In this document: positions 23,583 to 32,156 of the stretch, in pieces
Layout: each line of letters opens with the position of its first letter
How positions within the stretch are numbered: the first letter of the stretch is position 1
Assembly: GCF_900101685.1 (NCBI RefSeq)
Contig: NZ_FMZZ01000002.1
Location: 434,001 to 498,000 of the forward strand
Source: Actinokineospora iranica
GTDB lineage: Bacteria; Actinomycetota; Actinomycetes; Mycobacteriales; Pseudonocardiaceae
Length of the DNA stretch: 64,000 nucleotides
Reading direction: 5' to 3'
Program-made: the position numbers and the translations under genes
The notes under the pieces: model-generated
The model's database searches: none
Seen by the model: only the letters and a program-made list of their open reading frames with translations
What the model was told of the DNA's origin: nothing

Positions 23583-24631
23583 CCCTCGACGCCGATCTGC
23601 GCATCACCCGCGACGCCTTCGCCCTCGACATCCGCCTCACCGTGCGCCCAGGGGAGGTAGTCGCACTGCTGGGGCCCAATGGCGCGGGAAAAACAACCGC
23701 GGTGCGCGCGCTCGCCGGACTCGATCACTTGTCCGCCGGACACGTCCGCGTCGGCGACCACGTCTGGGACCGGCCACCCAAGGTATTCGTTCCCGCCGAA
23801 CGGCGAGCGGTGGGAGTCGTCTTCCAGGATTACCTGCTTTTCAACCACCTCTCAGCCCTGGAAAACGTCGCGTTCGGCCCGAGAGCGCGCGGCGTGCCCC
23901 GGGCGCGGGCGCGAACGCAAGCCCGCGCCTGGCTCGCCACCGTCGGCTTGGCCGAGCACGCGGGCGCCCGCCCGCGCACGCTGTCCGGCGGGCAGGCGCA
24001 GCGAGTCGCCCTGGCCCGGGCCCTCGTCACCCAACCCGACCTGCTGCTGCTCGACGAGCCCCTGGCCGCCCTCGACGCCAGCACCCGCCTGCACATTCGC
24101 GCCGAACTAGGCCGCCATCTGCGGGATTACCCCGGCCGCACCCTGCTGGTCACGCACGATCCGCTCGACGCCATGGTCCTCGCGGACCGGCTGGTCATCA
24201 TCGAGGCCGGGCGGGTGGTGCAGGAAGGGCCGCCCACCGAGGTCGCCCGGCGCCCGCGCACCGACTACATCGCGCACCTGGTCGGCCTGAATCTGCATAA
24301 GGGCACGGCTGACGGGACCACGGTCGCCCTCGACGGCGGCGGCGCCCTGATCGTCGCCGAGCCCGCCGCAGGCCCGGTGCACGTGGCGTTCCCGCCGTCG
24401 GCGGTGGGCCTCTATCCGCGGCGCCCCGCAGGCAGCCCCCGCAACACCTGGCCGGTCACCGTCGCCGGTCTCGAACAGCACGCCCACACCGTCCGCGTGC
24501 ACCTGGCGGGCAGCCCGTCGGTGCTCGCCGACGTGACCCCGGCGGTCGTCGCCGAGTTGCGGCTGGCGCCGGGAACCCAGCTGTGGGCAGTGCTGAAGGC
24601 GACCGAGATCCAGACCTACGCCCGCGGCTAG
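23579..24631 (+). CDS. modC: Molybdate ABC transporter ATP-binding protein
   Basis: A 350-aa ATPase: Walker A GPNGAGKTTAVRALAG (~33-48), Q-loop VFQDYLLFNHLS, signature RTLSGGQAQRVALARAL, Walker B LLLLDEPLAALD, switch His in LLVTHDPLDAM. The ~110 C-terminal residues (VAFPPSAVGLYPRRP, LWAVLKATEI) are a TOBE-like oxyanion-sensing domain, as in ModC. It is translationally coupled to modB. Its TAG stop overlaps the stop of the convergent cutA by a few bases. Confidence 0.9.
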   Translation: MTLDADLRITRDAFALDIRLTVRPGEVVALLGPNGAGKTTAVRALAGLDHLSAGHVRVGDHVWDRPPKVFVPAERRAVGVVFQDYLLFNHLSALENVAFGPRARGVPRARARTQARAWLATVGLAEHAGARPRTLSGGQAQRVALARALVTQPDLLLLDEPLAALDASTRLHIRAELGRHLRDYPGRTLLVTHDPLDAMVLADRLVIIEAGRVVQEGPPTEVARRPRTDYIAHLVGLNLHKGTADGTTVALDGGGALIVAEPAAGPVHVAFPPSAVGLYPRRPAGSPRNTWPVTVAGLEQHAHTVRVHLAGSPSVLADVTPAVVAELRLAPGTQLWAVLKATEIQTYARG

Positions 24632-24951
24632 GGACGCGTTTCTTCCCTGACCCAGGAAAGGTAATCGTCGCTGCCCGCGACGATCTCGGTGGCGATGACC
24701 ATCGGCACGTCGTAGCTGTGGTTGGCCTTGATGTGCGCGATCAGCGCGTCGAGCCGGTCGGCGGCCGTCTTCACCACCAAGCGCCACTCTTGGTCCCTGA
24801 CAACCTTTCCGTCCCACCGGTAGACGCTGGTGATCGGGCCGACGATGTGCGCGCACGCGCCGAGCCGACTGTCCACAATGGCCGATGCGAGCGCATCGGC
24901 GTCGGCCGCGGAGTCGGTGGTCGTGACGACCTGGTAGAAGTCGGTGGCCAT
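24628..24951 (-). CDS. cutA: CutA1 divalent-cation tolerance protein
   Basis: A 107-aa trimeric cytoplasmic protein. CutA hallmarks are FYQVVTTTDSAADADALASA, VDSRLGACAHIVGPITSVYR and WRLVVKTAADRLDALIAHIK, then YDVPMVIATEIVAGSDDYL. Length matches the family. Function is debated: copper tolerance in E. coli, and other signalling roles elsewhere. Convergent with modC, the stops overlapping. Confidence 0.93.
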   Translation of the reverse strand: MATDFYQVVTTTDSAADADALASAIVDSRLGACAHIVGPITSVYRWDGKVVRDQEWRLVVKTAADRLDALIAHIKANHSYDVPMVIATEIVAGSDDYLSWVREETRP

Positions 24952-24969
24952 GGACGGAAAGCCTATCGG

Positions 24970-25596
24970 TCAACCGACGTGCAGGGCGCGCTTGGCGGTG
25001 AGCCGGGCGCGGACCGCGTTCAGCGTCGCGGTCCAGGGGTAGCGGTCCACCACCCGGTCGCCTTCGCGGGGCGGGTGCGGCTGGAAGCCGCCTTCGCCGA
25101 GCAGGACCGTGACCCCCGAGCGGCGCAGTTCGTCCACGCTGCGCAGGAAAACCCGGTTTCCCGCCATCGCCGTGTTGACGAACGGCAGCACGGCGATCGG
25201 CACCTTGAGCCCGGTCAGCTCGGCGAGTTGGGTGAGGACGTAGGTGTCGGCGACGCCGGAAGCCCATTTGTTGACGGTGTTGTATGTCGCCGGGGCCACC
25301 ACCACGGCGTCCGCCTTGGGCAGGGCGGGCTGTCCCGCGCGCTGGTAGCCGGTGCGGACCGGGTGGCCGGTAAGCGCGGCGAGGACGTCGACGTCGAGGA
25401 AGTACTCGGCGGCCGATGGCGTGGCGACACAGTGGACATTCCAGCCGTCGGCCTGGGCGAGGGTGACCATGCGCTGGGCGTGCGCCGCGGGGCCCGCGCC
25501 GCAGATCATCAGGTAGAGCACCGGATTCCCGCTCAGTCGGCCCGTGCTGACCGCCTTCGCGGGCGAGCGTCTGTCGTTTCCGCCGGGTGTGTCCAT
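24970..25596 (-). CDS. Flavoprotein, PPC-decarboxylase (HFCD) family
   Basis: A 208-aa flavin-binding protein of the homo-oligomeric flavin-containing Cys decarboxylase fold. Motifs: VLYLMICGAGPAAHAQRMVT, HCVATPSAAEYFLDVDVLAA, DAVVVAPATYNTVNKWASGV and VLPFVNTAMAGNRVFLRSVD, where N replaces the more usual active-site patterns. The ATG at 25596 is preceded by GAGGGGG. Such stand-alone proteins are common in actinomycetes beside unrelated genes; the substrate is unknown. It may form a unit with cutA 18 bp downstream. Confidence 0.8.
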   Translation of the reverse strand: MDTPGGNDRRSPAKAVSTGRLSGNPVLYLMICGAGPAAHAQRMVTLAQADGWNVHCVATPSAAEYFLDVDVLAALTGHPVRTGYQRAGQPALPKADAVVVAPATYNTVNKWASGVADTYVLTQLAELTGLKVPIAVLPFVNTAMAGNRVFLRSVDELRRSGVTVLLGEGGFQPHPPREGDRVVDRYPWTATLNAVRARLTAKRALHVG

Positions 25597-25909
25597 GGCC
25601 CCCTCGCTCAGCGTCGCCTTCACTCTCCGAACCCTAGCGAGATGATCATCACTCAAACAGCGCTATTCGTGACCCTCCGTCGCAACCACCCGTTCGAGTC
25701 ACGCCGACGCACGGACAAGCGTCCAGGACGGACGTACACTTTGATCATGCGGCGACCGGCGAGCGGGCTGGCGGCAACCCGCGATGATCGACGCCAGCGG
25801 CGTTATTCTCGCCAGATTCCCCACCCTTGCCGGGCTCGCGGAAATCCGACGCCGAATGGGGTTCGATAAGTGTTACACACCCGTATTAGCCCTGCGGTAA
25901 GTTAACCCA
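25597..25909. other. Divergent promoter region
   Basis: A 313-bp gap between the divergent flavoprotein and TetR genes. I see no gene. The TetR-proximal end is AT-rich and contains the motif TAAGTTAACCC described separately. Confidence 0.5.
25898..25908. promoter_or_regulatory. Candidate TetR operator, site 1
   Basis: TAAGTTAACCC lies directly before the TetR start codon. It differs by one base from TAGGTTAACCC at 27948, before the P450 gene. The shared core GTTAAC is palindromic, as expected for a TetR dimer site. Confidence 0.45.
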
Positions 25910-26503
25910 ATGGGACATCGCGAGGATTTGTTGGTCGGCGCCAAACGCTGCCTGATCGAGAAAGGCTACGCGCGCACCACCGCGCGCGACATCGTGGCCG
26001 CCTCCAGCACCAACCTGGCGTCGATCGGCTATCACTTCGGCTCGAAGGAGGCACTGCTCAACCAGGCGCTGCTCCAGGCGAACACCGAGTGGAGCCAGGC
26101 GCTCGACGCCGCCATGGCCGCCGGGACGGGCGGCGGCCGGGGCATGGAGTCCCTGGAGCACTTCGAGGCGGTGTGGTGCCGGGTGGTGCGACTGCTCGCC
26201 GACCGCGGCGGACTGTGCGCGGCCAACTTCGAGATCTTCGCGCAGATCCAGCACGCCCCCGAGGTCCGCGAGACCCTCGCGGGCGGACTCGACGAGATCC
26301 GCCGCGGCCTGGCGAAGACGTTCCTCTGCGACCAGGCCGACGAGTCGACGGTCCGGGCGGTGGGGTCGTTCTACCAGGCCCTGCTGACCGGCGTGATGGC
26401 CCAGTGGCTCATCGATCCGGAGAACGCCCCCAGCGGCAACGACCTCGCGAAGGCGCTGCGGACCATCGTCCACGGAATCACCTCGGCAGCCCTAAGCCGC
26501 TAG
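25910..26503 (+). CDS. TetR/AcrR-family transcriptional repressor
   Basis: A 197-aa regulator. The N-terminal HTH (residues ~5-50) is standard: LVGAKRCLIEKGYARTTARD, IVAASSTNLASIGYHFGSKE. The C-terminal domain has the TetR_C-like pattern RGLAKTFLCDQADES and FYQALLTGVMAQWLIDPENA, which binds the ligand. It is convergent with the P450 gene, and similar motifs precede both, so it likely controls itself and the P450. Confidence 0.9.
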   Translation: MGHREDLLVGAKRCLIEKGYARTTARDIVAASSTNLASIGYHFGSKEALLNQALLQANTEWSQALDAAMAAGTGGGRGMESLEHFEAVWCRVVRLLADRGGLCAANFEIFAQIQHAPEVRETLAGGLDEIRRGLAKTFLCDQADESTVRAVGSFYQALLTGVMAQWLIDPENAPSGNDLAKALRTIVHGITSAALSR

Positions 26504-26605
26504 ACAATCGTATAAAGAAATACTCACCCTCTGGACCGAAAAGTGAACGGGGAAGGGCGGCTCTGCGCGCCCAGGATCAGGAGCCATGGCCTGCCGCCGC
26601 TTAAA

Positions 26606-27916
26606 CTAAGCCAGAGTCCGTGGCCGGGCGATGATCCGCGCGCCGTGAGCCGGGATCAGCGTGATGTTGCGGGTCTTCTCCGGCTCTGGCGGCCCCACCG
26701 GCTCCAGGTCGTAGCGGACCAGGACCGCCTTGAGCACGGCCGCGGCCTCCTGCAAGGAGAAACCCGCGCCGAGGCAGCGGCGGACACCGCCGCCGAAGGG
26801 AATCCAGGTGCCCGCTTCCGGTTGGGCGCCGACGAAGCGCTCCGGGCGGAACTCACCGGGAGCAGGGTGGTGGTCGGCGTCCTGGTGGACCAGGCCGATG
26901 CTGGGGGTCACGACGATGCCCTTGGGCAGGAGGCGGCCCGCGATGACCGTCGGCTCGGTGAGCTTGCGGGCGACGCCGTAGATGACCGGGCGCAGCCGCA
27001 TCGCCTCTTTGGCAACGGCTTGCAGGTAATCGTCGTCGCCGGTGTCGGCGGCTTCCTGTGCCTTGCGCAGGATCTCGGGGTGGCGGGCCAGTTCGTGAAA
27101 CGACCAGGCCAACGCGGTTGCCGTGGTCTCGTGTCCGGCGAGCAGCAGCGTCATCATGTGGTCGCGCAACTCGACGTCGGAGGCGTCCGGGTCGGCGGTC
27201 AGCAGGCGGGAGAGGACATCGTTGCGCTCGGCCAGATCCGGGTGGGCGCGGCGGTCGCGGATCTCGGCGTAGAGCAGTTCGTCCGCCGCCAGAAGGTTCT
27301 CCAGGTCGCGCTTCCACGGCCAGAAGCGGTTCAGCCTCGGGTAACTCCAGCCCAGAACCGACACCACGCCGATATCGGTGACCTTGGCGATGAGCGGGCG
27401 CAGCTTCGCCAGCCGCTCGCCGTCGGCCATGCCGAACACGACCCGCAGGATGATCTCCAGGGTGAGCGCGTTCATCGGGCCGCGCACCGCGAACGGCGTG
27501 CCCGTCGGCCATTTCTCGGCGGCGTCGACGGCCAGTTCGTCCATCATCCCGGCGTACCCGCGCAGCGCGGCGCCGTTGAACGCGGGCATCAGGCGCTTGC
27601 GGGACCGCAGGTGCTCGTCCCCGTCGAGGATGAGCACCGAGTGCTCGCCCATGACCGGCGCCAGGACCGCGTTTCCCCGGCCCGCGTGGAAAACCGAGGC
27701 CGGGCCTGCGAACACCTCGCGGATGTCCTCCGGTTTGGACAGCAGCACCAGCGTGCGGCCCGCGGCCAGCCGAACGGTGAACGGGTCGCCGTAGCGCCGC
27801 AGCCACCTCGGGACGACCTTGTGCCGGGACCGCATGAACAGCACGGTCTGCACCACCCGCGGCAGCCGCGGCCCGTCGGGCAGGGCCTCGCGCGACACGA
27901 CTCCGGCCGAACCCAT
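26606..27916 (-). CDS. Cytochrome P450
   Basis: A 436-aa P450: I-helix LLLAGHETTATALAWSFHEL, K-helix ExxR as KEAMRLRPV, PERF as FRPERFVGA, heme loop PFGGGVRRCLGAGFSLQEAA with the Cys ligand. It is closer to the long, class II-like bacterial P450s than to short biosynthetic CYPs. ATG at 27916 is preferred over GTG at 27922 by distance from GCGGAGGG. The gene is 35 bp downstream of a methyltransferase on the same strand and could be co-transcribed. No ferredoxin gene is nearby. Confidence 0.92.
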   Translation of the reverse strand: MGSAGVVSREALPDGPRLPRVVQTVLFMRSRHKVVPRWLRRYGDPFTVRLAAGRTLVLLSKPEDIREVFAGPASVFHAGRGNAVLAPVMGEHSVLILDGDEHLRSRKRLMPAFNGAALRGYAGMMDELAVDAAEKWPTGTPFAVRGPMNALTLEIILRVVFGMADGERLAKLRPLIAKVTDIGVVSVLGWSYPRLNRFWPWKRDLENLLAADELLYAEIRDRRAHPDLAERNDVLSRLLTADPDASDVELRDHMMTLLLAGHETTATALAWSFHELARHPEILRKAQEAADTGDDDYLQAVAKEAMRLRPVIYGVARKLTEPTVIAGRLLPKGIVVTPSIGLVHQDADHHPAPGEFRPERFVGAQPEAGTWIPFGGGVRRCLGAGFSLQEAAAVLKAVLVRYDLEPVGPPEPEKTRNITLIPAHGARIIARPRTLA

Positions 27917-27947
27917 GAGCACCCTCCGCGGCTGTGCCTACCGAAAG

Positions 27948-27958
27948 TAGGTTAACCC
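27948..27958. promoter_or_regulatory. Candidate TetR operator, site 2
   Basis: TAGGTTAACCC, with the 8-bp palindrome GGTTAACC, lies 32 bp before the P450 start and overlaps the methyltransferase stop codon. A neighbouring CCTAC-CGAAA-GTAGG inverted repeat (27937-27951) abuts it. Confidence 0.45.
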
Positions 27959-28533
27959 TGTATACCCGGTCCGGCAGGGGCGGGCAAGGAAGCGCGGTGG
28001 ACCGAGACCGCGTAGTCGCCCCCGGTGAACGGGGCGCGGTCCCAGGTGGCGAACCGCTCGACCGGCGCCAGGCCCGCCGCCGCGGCGTGGGCGTCGTAGT
28101 CGGCGAGGGTGTAGCCGCGGTCGAGGCGGAAACCGGCGATCAGCACGCCGCCGGGCGCCACGTGCCTGCCCACCCCGGCGACCAGCGCGGCCTGGGTGCC
28201 GGGCGGGGTGAACAGCGGGACGTTGCCCGCCATCACCACCACGTCGAACACCCGCCCGAGGTCGAGGGCGGCCAGATCCGACCGCACCCAGGTGATCCCC
28301 GGCGCGAGCCTGCCCGCGGTGGCCAGCATGGACTCGTCCAGGTCCACCCCGATCACCTCGATGCCGTGGCGGGCCAGCTCGATGCCCACCCGCCCGGTTC
28401 CGCATCCCGCGTCGAGCACGGATTTCGGCGCGTAGGCGCGCACGAACGCGGCCTCGCCGTGCACGTTCTTTCCGGAGGCGGCGAGATCGTCGAAGCGGCG
28501 CTGGTAGTCGTCGCCGTCCCAAGTGGTGGTCAC
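27952..28533 (-). CDS. Class I SAM-dependent methyltransferase
   Basis: A 193-aa protein. Motif I is VLDAGCGTGRVGIELARHGI, motif II GVDLDESMLATAGRLAP, motif III region FDVVVMAGNVPLFTPPGTQ, and post-motif GGVLIAGFRLDRGYTLADYD. The start is GTG at 28533 with AGAGGA upstream. This group of short UbiE/Tam-like methyltransferases has no defined substrate. It lies just upstream of the P450 and could supply or modify its substrate. Confidence 0.85.
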   Translation of the reverse strand: MTTTWDGDDYQRRFDDLAASGKNVHGEAAFVRAYAPKSVLDAGCGTGRVGIELARHGIEVIGVDLDESMLATAGRLAPGITWVRSDLAALDLGRVFDVVVMAGNVPLFTPPGTQAALVAGVGRHVAPGGVLIAGFRLDRGYTLADYDAHAAAAGLAPVERFATWDRAPFTGGDYAVSVHRASLPAPAGPGIQG

Positions 28534-28553
28534 CGCTGAATCCTCTCAAACGC

Positions 28554-28587
28554 CAAAGGCCGCCCGCACTGGTGCGGGCGGCCTTTG
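28554..28587. terminator. Perfect 16-bp hairpin terminator
   Basis: CAAAGGCCGCCCGCAC and its exact complement with a 2-nt loop. On the minus strand it lies directly after the DoxX gene, whose operon it ends. Confidence 0.8.
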
Positions 28588-28605
28588 ACGCGGGTCAGTC
28601 GCCGG

Positions 28606-29031
28606 TCAGTCGCCCCGGCGCAGCAGAGCCGAGAGCGAGTACGGGCCGGGGCCCAGAACCGCGATCAGCAGGAAGATCCAGGCGAACAGCGCGGCCTGCT
28701 CACCCATGTTCTGCAGCGGCAGCAGCCCCATCGGCTGGTGCACGGTGAAGTACGCGTAGGCCATGGCGCCCGAGCAGAGCAGGGCCGCGGGCCGGGTCAA
28801 CAGTCCCAAGAGGACCAACGCGCCCCCGCCGACCTCGATGACGCTGCCCCACCAGCCGGGCCACTCGCCGAAGGAGACGCTGCCGCCCTGGGTATCGATG
28901 CCGCCGAAGAAGCCGAAGCCCTGCAAACCGTGGCAGATGAACAGAAAGGCGACGACGATCCGGACGACGGACACGGTCGGCCCGCTCAGCCGCTCCAGGT
29001 CGACGGACTTGGCGGAGTTCATGACGCTCAT
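28606..29031 (-). CDS. DoxX-family membrane protein
   Basis: A 141-aa protein with four membrane segments: VVRIVVAFLFICHGLQGFGF, SVIEVGGGALVLLGLLTRPA, ALLCSGAMAYAYFTV and ALFAWIFLLIAVLGPGPYSL. The GPGPYSLDxLLRR-like ending (here GPGPYSLSALLRRGD) is typical of DoxX. Such proteins are linked to thiol or oxidative stress. It is the third gene of the ArsR-SRPBCC-DoxX operon, 31 bp after the SRPBCC gene. Confidence 0.85.
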   Translation of the reverse strand: MSVMNSAKSVDLERLSGPTVSVVRIVVAFLFICHGLQGFGFFGGIDTQGGSVSFGEWPGWWGSVIEVGGGALVLLGLLTRPAALLCSGAMAYAYFTVHQPMGLLPLQNMGEQAALFAWIFLLIAVLGPGPYSLSALLRRGD

Positions 29032-29062
29032 GATGCTGATTCCCCTCAATTTCCTTGTGTGG

Positions 29063-29779
29063 TCAGGCGAAAACGCCGTCGAGCCAGGCCTGCCACGCCT
29101 TGCCCTCGGTTTCCTCGTCCGCGTCGGCCGCGAACAGGTGGTGCCCAAGCGACACCGGCGCGCCCCAGGGCTCGCGGCAGTAGAACCGGTAGAGCGCGTC
29201 GCCGGAGCGGATGCCGACGAACTGGCCCTCCAGGTAGTCGATCTCGCCGTCGACCGGCGCCAGACCGGGCACCGCGACGCGGACACGGTCGCCGGTCTCG
29301 CTCGTCTCGGTGATGCCGAGCGCGCGGCGCAGGACGTCGACGGAGCCAGGCTGGGTCGAGCTCTCCGGGCCGTCCGCGCCGATGTAGGCGGCCTTCCTGC
29401 CCGGGAAGTGCTTGACGTACTGGCCAAGGGAGTGCAGGTAGAAGTCCGTGTGCTTGCCCGCGCCGTCGTACTGGGTGTCCCAGTCGTCGGTGAAGATTCC
29501 ACTGTGGACGTACCGGGCCACGCAGGTGCCGCCGTCGCGCGCCTCGATGACGTGCTCCAGGGCGTTGAACCAGCCGTCTTCGCCGTCGGTGCGGAACGAC
29601 ACCCGGTGCGGCGGGTCCCAGACGGTGACCCGGTTTCCCTCATCGTCCGGGGCGCCGTCCGCGGGCGGCGTCGGTGTCGGGAACAGCCACGCCGAGGTGT
29701 TCTCGGTGATGGCGGCGAAAACCTGCTCCGGAGTGGCCTCCAGGACGACCTCGCGGCGGATCTCGAAGGGCTTGGACAT
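29063..29779 (-). CDS. SRPBCC/AHSA1-like START-fold protein
   Basis: A 238-aa cytoplasmic protein. The opening FEIRREVVLEATPEQVFAAI and the block VTVWDPPHRVSFRTDGEDGW are the classic AHSA1-like hydrophobic-ligand fold. The C-terminal half continues with a second, partly similar stretch (VRVAVPGLAPVDGEIDYLEG, FVGIRSGDALYRFYCREPWG). The ATG at 29779 begins 2 bp after the ArsR-like gene ends. AHSA1-ArsR pairs are frequent in actinomycetes; the ligand is unknown. Confidence 0.85.
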   Translation of the reverse strand: MSKPFEIRREVVLEATPEQVFAAITENTSAWLFPTPTPPADGAPDDEGNRVTVWDPPHRVSFRTDGEDGWFNALEHVIEARDGGTCVARYVHSGIFTDDWDTQYDGAGKHTDFYLHSLGQYVKHFPGRKAAYIGADGPESSTQPGSVDVLRRALGITETSETGDRVRVAVPGLAPVDGEIDYLEGQFVGIRSGDALYRFYCREPWGAPVSLGHHLFAADADEETEGKAWQAWLDGVFA

Positions 29780-29781
29780 GA

Positions 29782-30384
29782 CTAGGACTCCTTGGTGTTC
29801 TGTGCGGTCTTGAGACTCGGGTGCAACGCGACGATCACCCGGTGGTCGCGCCCGTTCGGCGCGTTCTCGGCGTGGTACTTGCGGGCCAGTTCGGCCACCG
29901 CCTCCTGCAACTCGCCCGCGAAGGCGGCGCGGTCGGCGGCGGTGGCGAAGCGGAGTTCGGTGTCGCTGGCGTAGGTGGCCAGCCGCTGCTTGGCCGCGGT
30001 GGCCCCGGCGATGAGCTCGCCGAGTTCGCGCACCAGCCGGGCGGCCAGGGCGAGCAGCCACCGGGCGGAGAGCTGGTCGGGCGACTTGGCCGGGTCGGGG
30101 GCGACCGCGGACAGCGCGTTCGGGGAGATGACGTAAGAGGCGGCGGTCGCGCGCAACACCCGCTCGGTGCAGTTGCCCTTGCGCCGCTCCTCGACCAGTT
30201 CCACGAGGCCGTGCCGCTCAAGCGCCCGCAGGTGGTAGTTCACCTTCTGCCGCGGCAGCCCGACCACCGCGGCCAGCGAGCTGGCCGAGCCGGGCTCCGC
30301 CAGCGCGGCCAGCAGCCTGGCGCGCACCGGGTCGAGCGTGACCTCGGCCGCGGCCGGGTCGTCGATCACTGCCACATCGAACAT
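29782..30384 (-). CDS. ArsR-like winged-helix transcriptional regulator
   Basis: A 200-aa protein. The winged helix is at ~15-80: DPVRARLLAALAEPGSASSL, AAVVGLPRQKVNYHLRALER, HGLVELVEERRKGNCTERVL. A long helical C-terminal part follows (LLALAARLVRELGELIAGAT; AAFAGELQEAVAELARKYHA), so it belongs to the longer helix-turn-helix family rather than to the small metal-sensing ArsRs; there are no clear Cys metal sites. It heads the operon and has an inverted repeat just upstream. Confidence 0.85.
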   Translation of the reverse strand: MFDVAVIDDPAAAEVTLDPVRARLLAALAEPGSASSLAAVVGLPRQKVNYHLRALERHGLVELVEERRKGNCTERVLRATAASYVISPNALSAVAPDPAKSPDQLSARWLLALAARLVRELGELIAGATAAKQRLATYASDTELRFATAADRAAFAGELQEAVAELARKYHAENAPNGRDHRVIVALHPSLKTAQNTKES

Positions 30385-30399
30385 GGGAACAGCCTCACA

Positions 30400-30438
30400 C
30401 CGACAACTTTTCTTGTCAAGGGTTAGTTTTGTTGTCGG
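30400..30438. promoter_or_regulatory. Inverted repeat CCGACAAC...GTTGTCGG, probable operator
   Basis: Two perfect 8-bp arms (30400-30407 and 30431-30438) flank an AT-rich centre between the ArsR-like gene and the divergent TRM11-like gene, starting 15 bp from the ArsR start. This is where an autoregulatory site is expected. Confidence 0.55.
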
Positions 30439-30506
30439 CAGATCGGGTTGTCGGACCGGCGTCGTAAAATGCCCTGACCACGGACGATCCTGACCAGGCG
30501 GGAGAC

Positions 30507-31544
30507 ATGCCCACTTACGCGCTGCTCGTGCGGCCCGCGATGAACCGCGTCTACGCCGAGTCGGCGGTGGCCCTGACGACGGCCGAGCTGGCCGTCTTCG
30601 ACCGGGCCGTCCTCGACGGCAGGATCAGCGGAATCGACCAGACCCGGATCGGCGGCGTCCCGTACGTCACCTTCGACGCGGAGTCCTTCGACAAGCGGGA
30701 CGCGGACTACCTGGCCAACCTGTCCTCGGCCTACGCGCTGTTCGAGGTCCACGGCGACCTGCTCGCCCCGATCGAGCTGCGCCCCCTCGACCGCTTCGAC
30801 GACGACCTGCTGACCATCCAGAAGTACGCGGGCAAGACCAACGAGCACTTCACCAAGCTGCTGTTGAACGTGACCCTGGCGTCCTCGGCGTTCGGGCAGC
30901 AGATGCTGGACCGGCGCCTGCGCGTGCTCGACCCGCTCTGCGGCCGGGGCACCACGCTCAACCAGGCGCTGATGTACGGCTACGACGCCGAGGGCATCGA
31001 CATCGACGGCAAGGACTTCGAGGCCTACGGCGCGTTCATCCGGACGTGGCTCAAGCGCAAGCGGGTCAAGCACCACGCCGAGACCGGCCGCGTCCGCCGC
31101 GACGGCAAGCTCATCGGCCGCGAGCTGCGGGTCTCCCTGGGGGTCAACAAGGAGAGCTACAAGGCGGGCGACGCGCTCACCCTGGGCTACGTCAACGCCG
31201 ACACCACCCGCGCGGGGGACTTCCACCGCCGGGACAGCTTCGACGTCGTCGTCGCCGACGCCCCCTACGGCGTCCAGCACGGCAGCCGGGCCGCGGACCT
31301 GCGCCGCAGCCCGCTGGAGCTCATCCGCGCCGCCGCCCCCGGCTGGGCGACCCTGCTGCGGCCCGGCGGCGCGCTGGGCCTGTCCTGGAACACCAACGTC
31401 GCCACCCGCGCCGACCTGCTCGCCGCGCTCGCCGACGCGGGCCTCGAACCCCTCGACGACGGCCCGTACCGCGACTTCGCGCACCGGGTCGACCAGGCCA
31501 TCGTCCGCGACATCGCGGTGGCCCGCCGCCCCCAGCGAAGGTGA
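30507..31544 (+). CDS. TRM11-like SAM-dependent RNA methyltransferase
   Basis: A 345-aa protein. The N-terminal ~90 residues (THUMP-like region, YALLVRPAMNRVYAESAVAL) precede a Rossmann methyltransferase with motif I LDPLCGRGTTLNQALMYGYD and the amino-methyltransferase motif IV DAPYG (DVVVADAPYGVQHGS), as in Trm11/Trm14 guanine-N2 methylases. LLRPGGALGLSWNTN is a standard late motif. It probably methylates a guanine in tRNA or another RNA. The gene is divergent from the ArsR operon. Confidence 0.8.
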   Translation: MPTYALLVRPAMNRVYAESAVALTTAELAVFDRAVLDGRISGIDQTRIGGVPYVTFDAESFDKRDADYLANLSSAYALFEVHGDLLAPIELRPLDRFDDDLLTIQKYAGKTNEHFTKLLLNVTLASSAFGQQMLDRRLRVLDPLCGRGTTLNQALMYGYDAEGIDIDGKDFEAYGAFIRTWLKRKRVKHHAETGRVRRDGKLIGRELRVSLGVNKESYKAGDALTLGYVNADTTRAGDFHRRDSFDVVVADAPYGVQHGSRAADLRRSPLELIRAAAPGWATLLRPGGALGLSWNTNVATRADLLAALADAGLEPLDDGPYRDFAHRVDQAIVRDIAVARRPQRR

Positions 31545-31580
31545 CCGCAACCGATCCCCGCGGGCGGTGTTCTACTGGAC

Positions 31581-32156
31581 ATGCCTGACGACGCCCTGCT
31601 CACCGCCCTCACCGACGACCTCGACACGGGGTTCGCCGAACTGGTCCGCGACTACGAGCGAATCGTGTACTCGGTGGCGCTGCGGATCGGCGGTGGCGGG
31701 GACGCGGAAGACCTCACCGCCGAGTGCTTCCTGCGCGCCTACGGGGCCCTGCGCGGGTACGACCGGTCCCGCATCCTGGCACTGCGGCCGCGGGCGTGGC
31801 TGCTGACCATCCTGCTCAACACCTGGCGCAACACCGCCCGCTCCGCGAGCAGACGACCCCAGCAGACCCCATTCGCGACCCTGCCGGAACGGGCGATGGC
31901 CGGACCCAGCGTCGAGGACATGGTCGAAAACGGCGAGACCCGCCGCGAGCTGGGCGAACTGGTGTCGGGTCTGCCGGACAGACAACGGGTGGCGGTGGTG
32001 CTGCGGCACGTCGTCGGGCTGCCGGTGGCCGAGATCGCCGCCGTCATGCGGCTCCCCGAAGGGACCGTCAAATCACACATCTCCCGCGGCCTCACCCGGC
32101 TGCGCGAGGACTACGCCGCCCACGCGGCGACCGAGGCAAGGAAGGTGCCGCGATGA
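31581..32156 (+). CDS. ECF-type sigma factor
   Basis: A 191-aa sigma factor: region 2 at ~15-85 (GFAELVRDYERIVYSVALRI, DAEDLTAECFLRAYGALRGY, RPRAWLLTILLNTWRNTAR) and region 4 at ~125-180 (LVSGLPDRQRVAVVLRHVVG, LPVAEIAAVMRLPEGTVKSH). Its stop overlaps the start of the MGMT-Ada gene (ATGA), so the two are made together. No anti-sigma gene is adjacent. The natural idea is a sigma factor responding to alkylation damage sensed by the Ada partner. Confidence 0.9.
   Translation: MPDDALLTALTDDLDTGFAELVRDYERIVYSVALRIGGGGDAEDLTAECFLRAYGALRGYDRSRILALRPRAWLLTILLNTWRNTARSASRRPQQTPFATLPERAMAGPSVEDMVENGETRRELGELVSGLPDRQRVAVVLRHVVGLPVAEIAAVMRLPEGTVKSHISRGLTRLREDYAAHAATEARKVPR

Noticed and set aside
23465-23848. 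Minus-strand frame across the modB-modC junction
   Set aside because: Antisense to two clearly functional genes.
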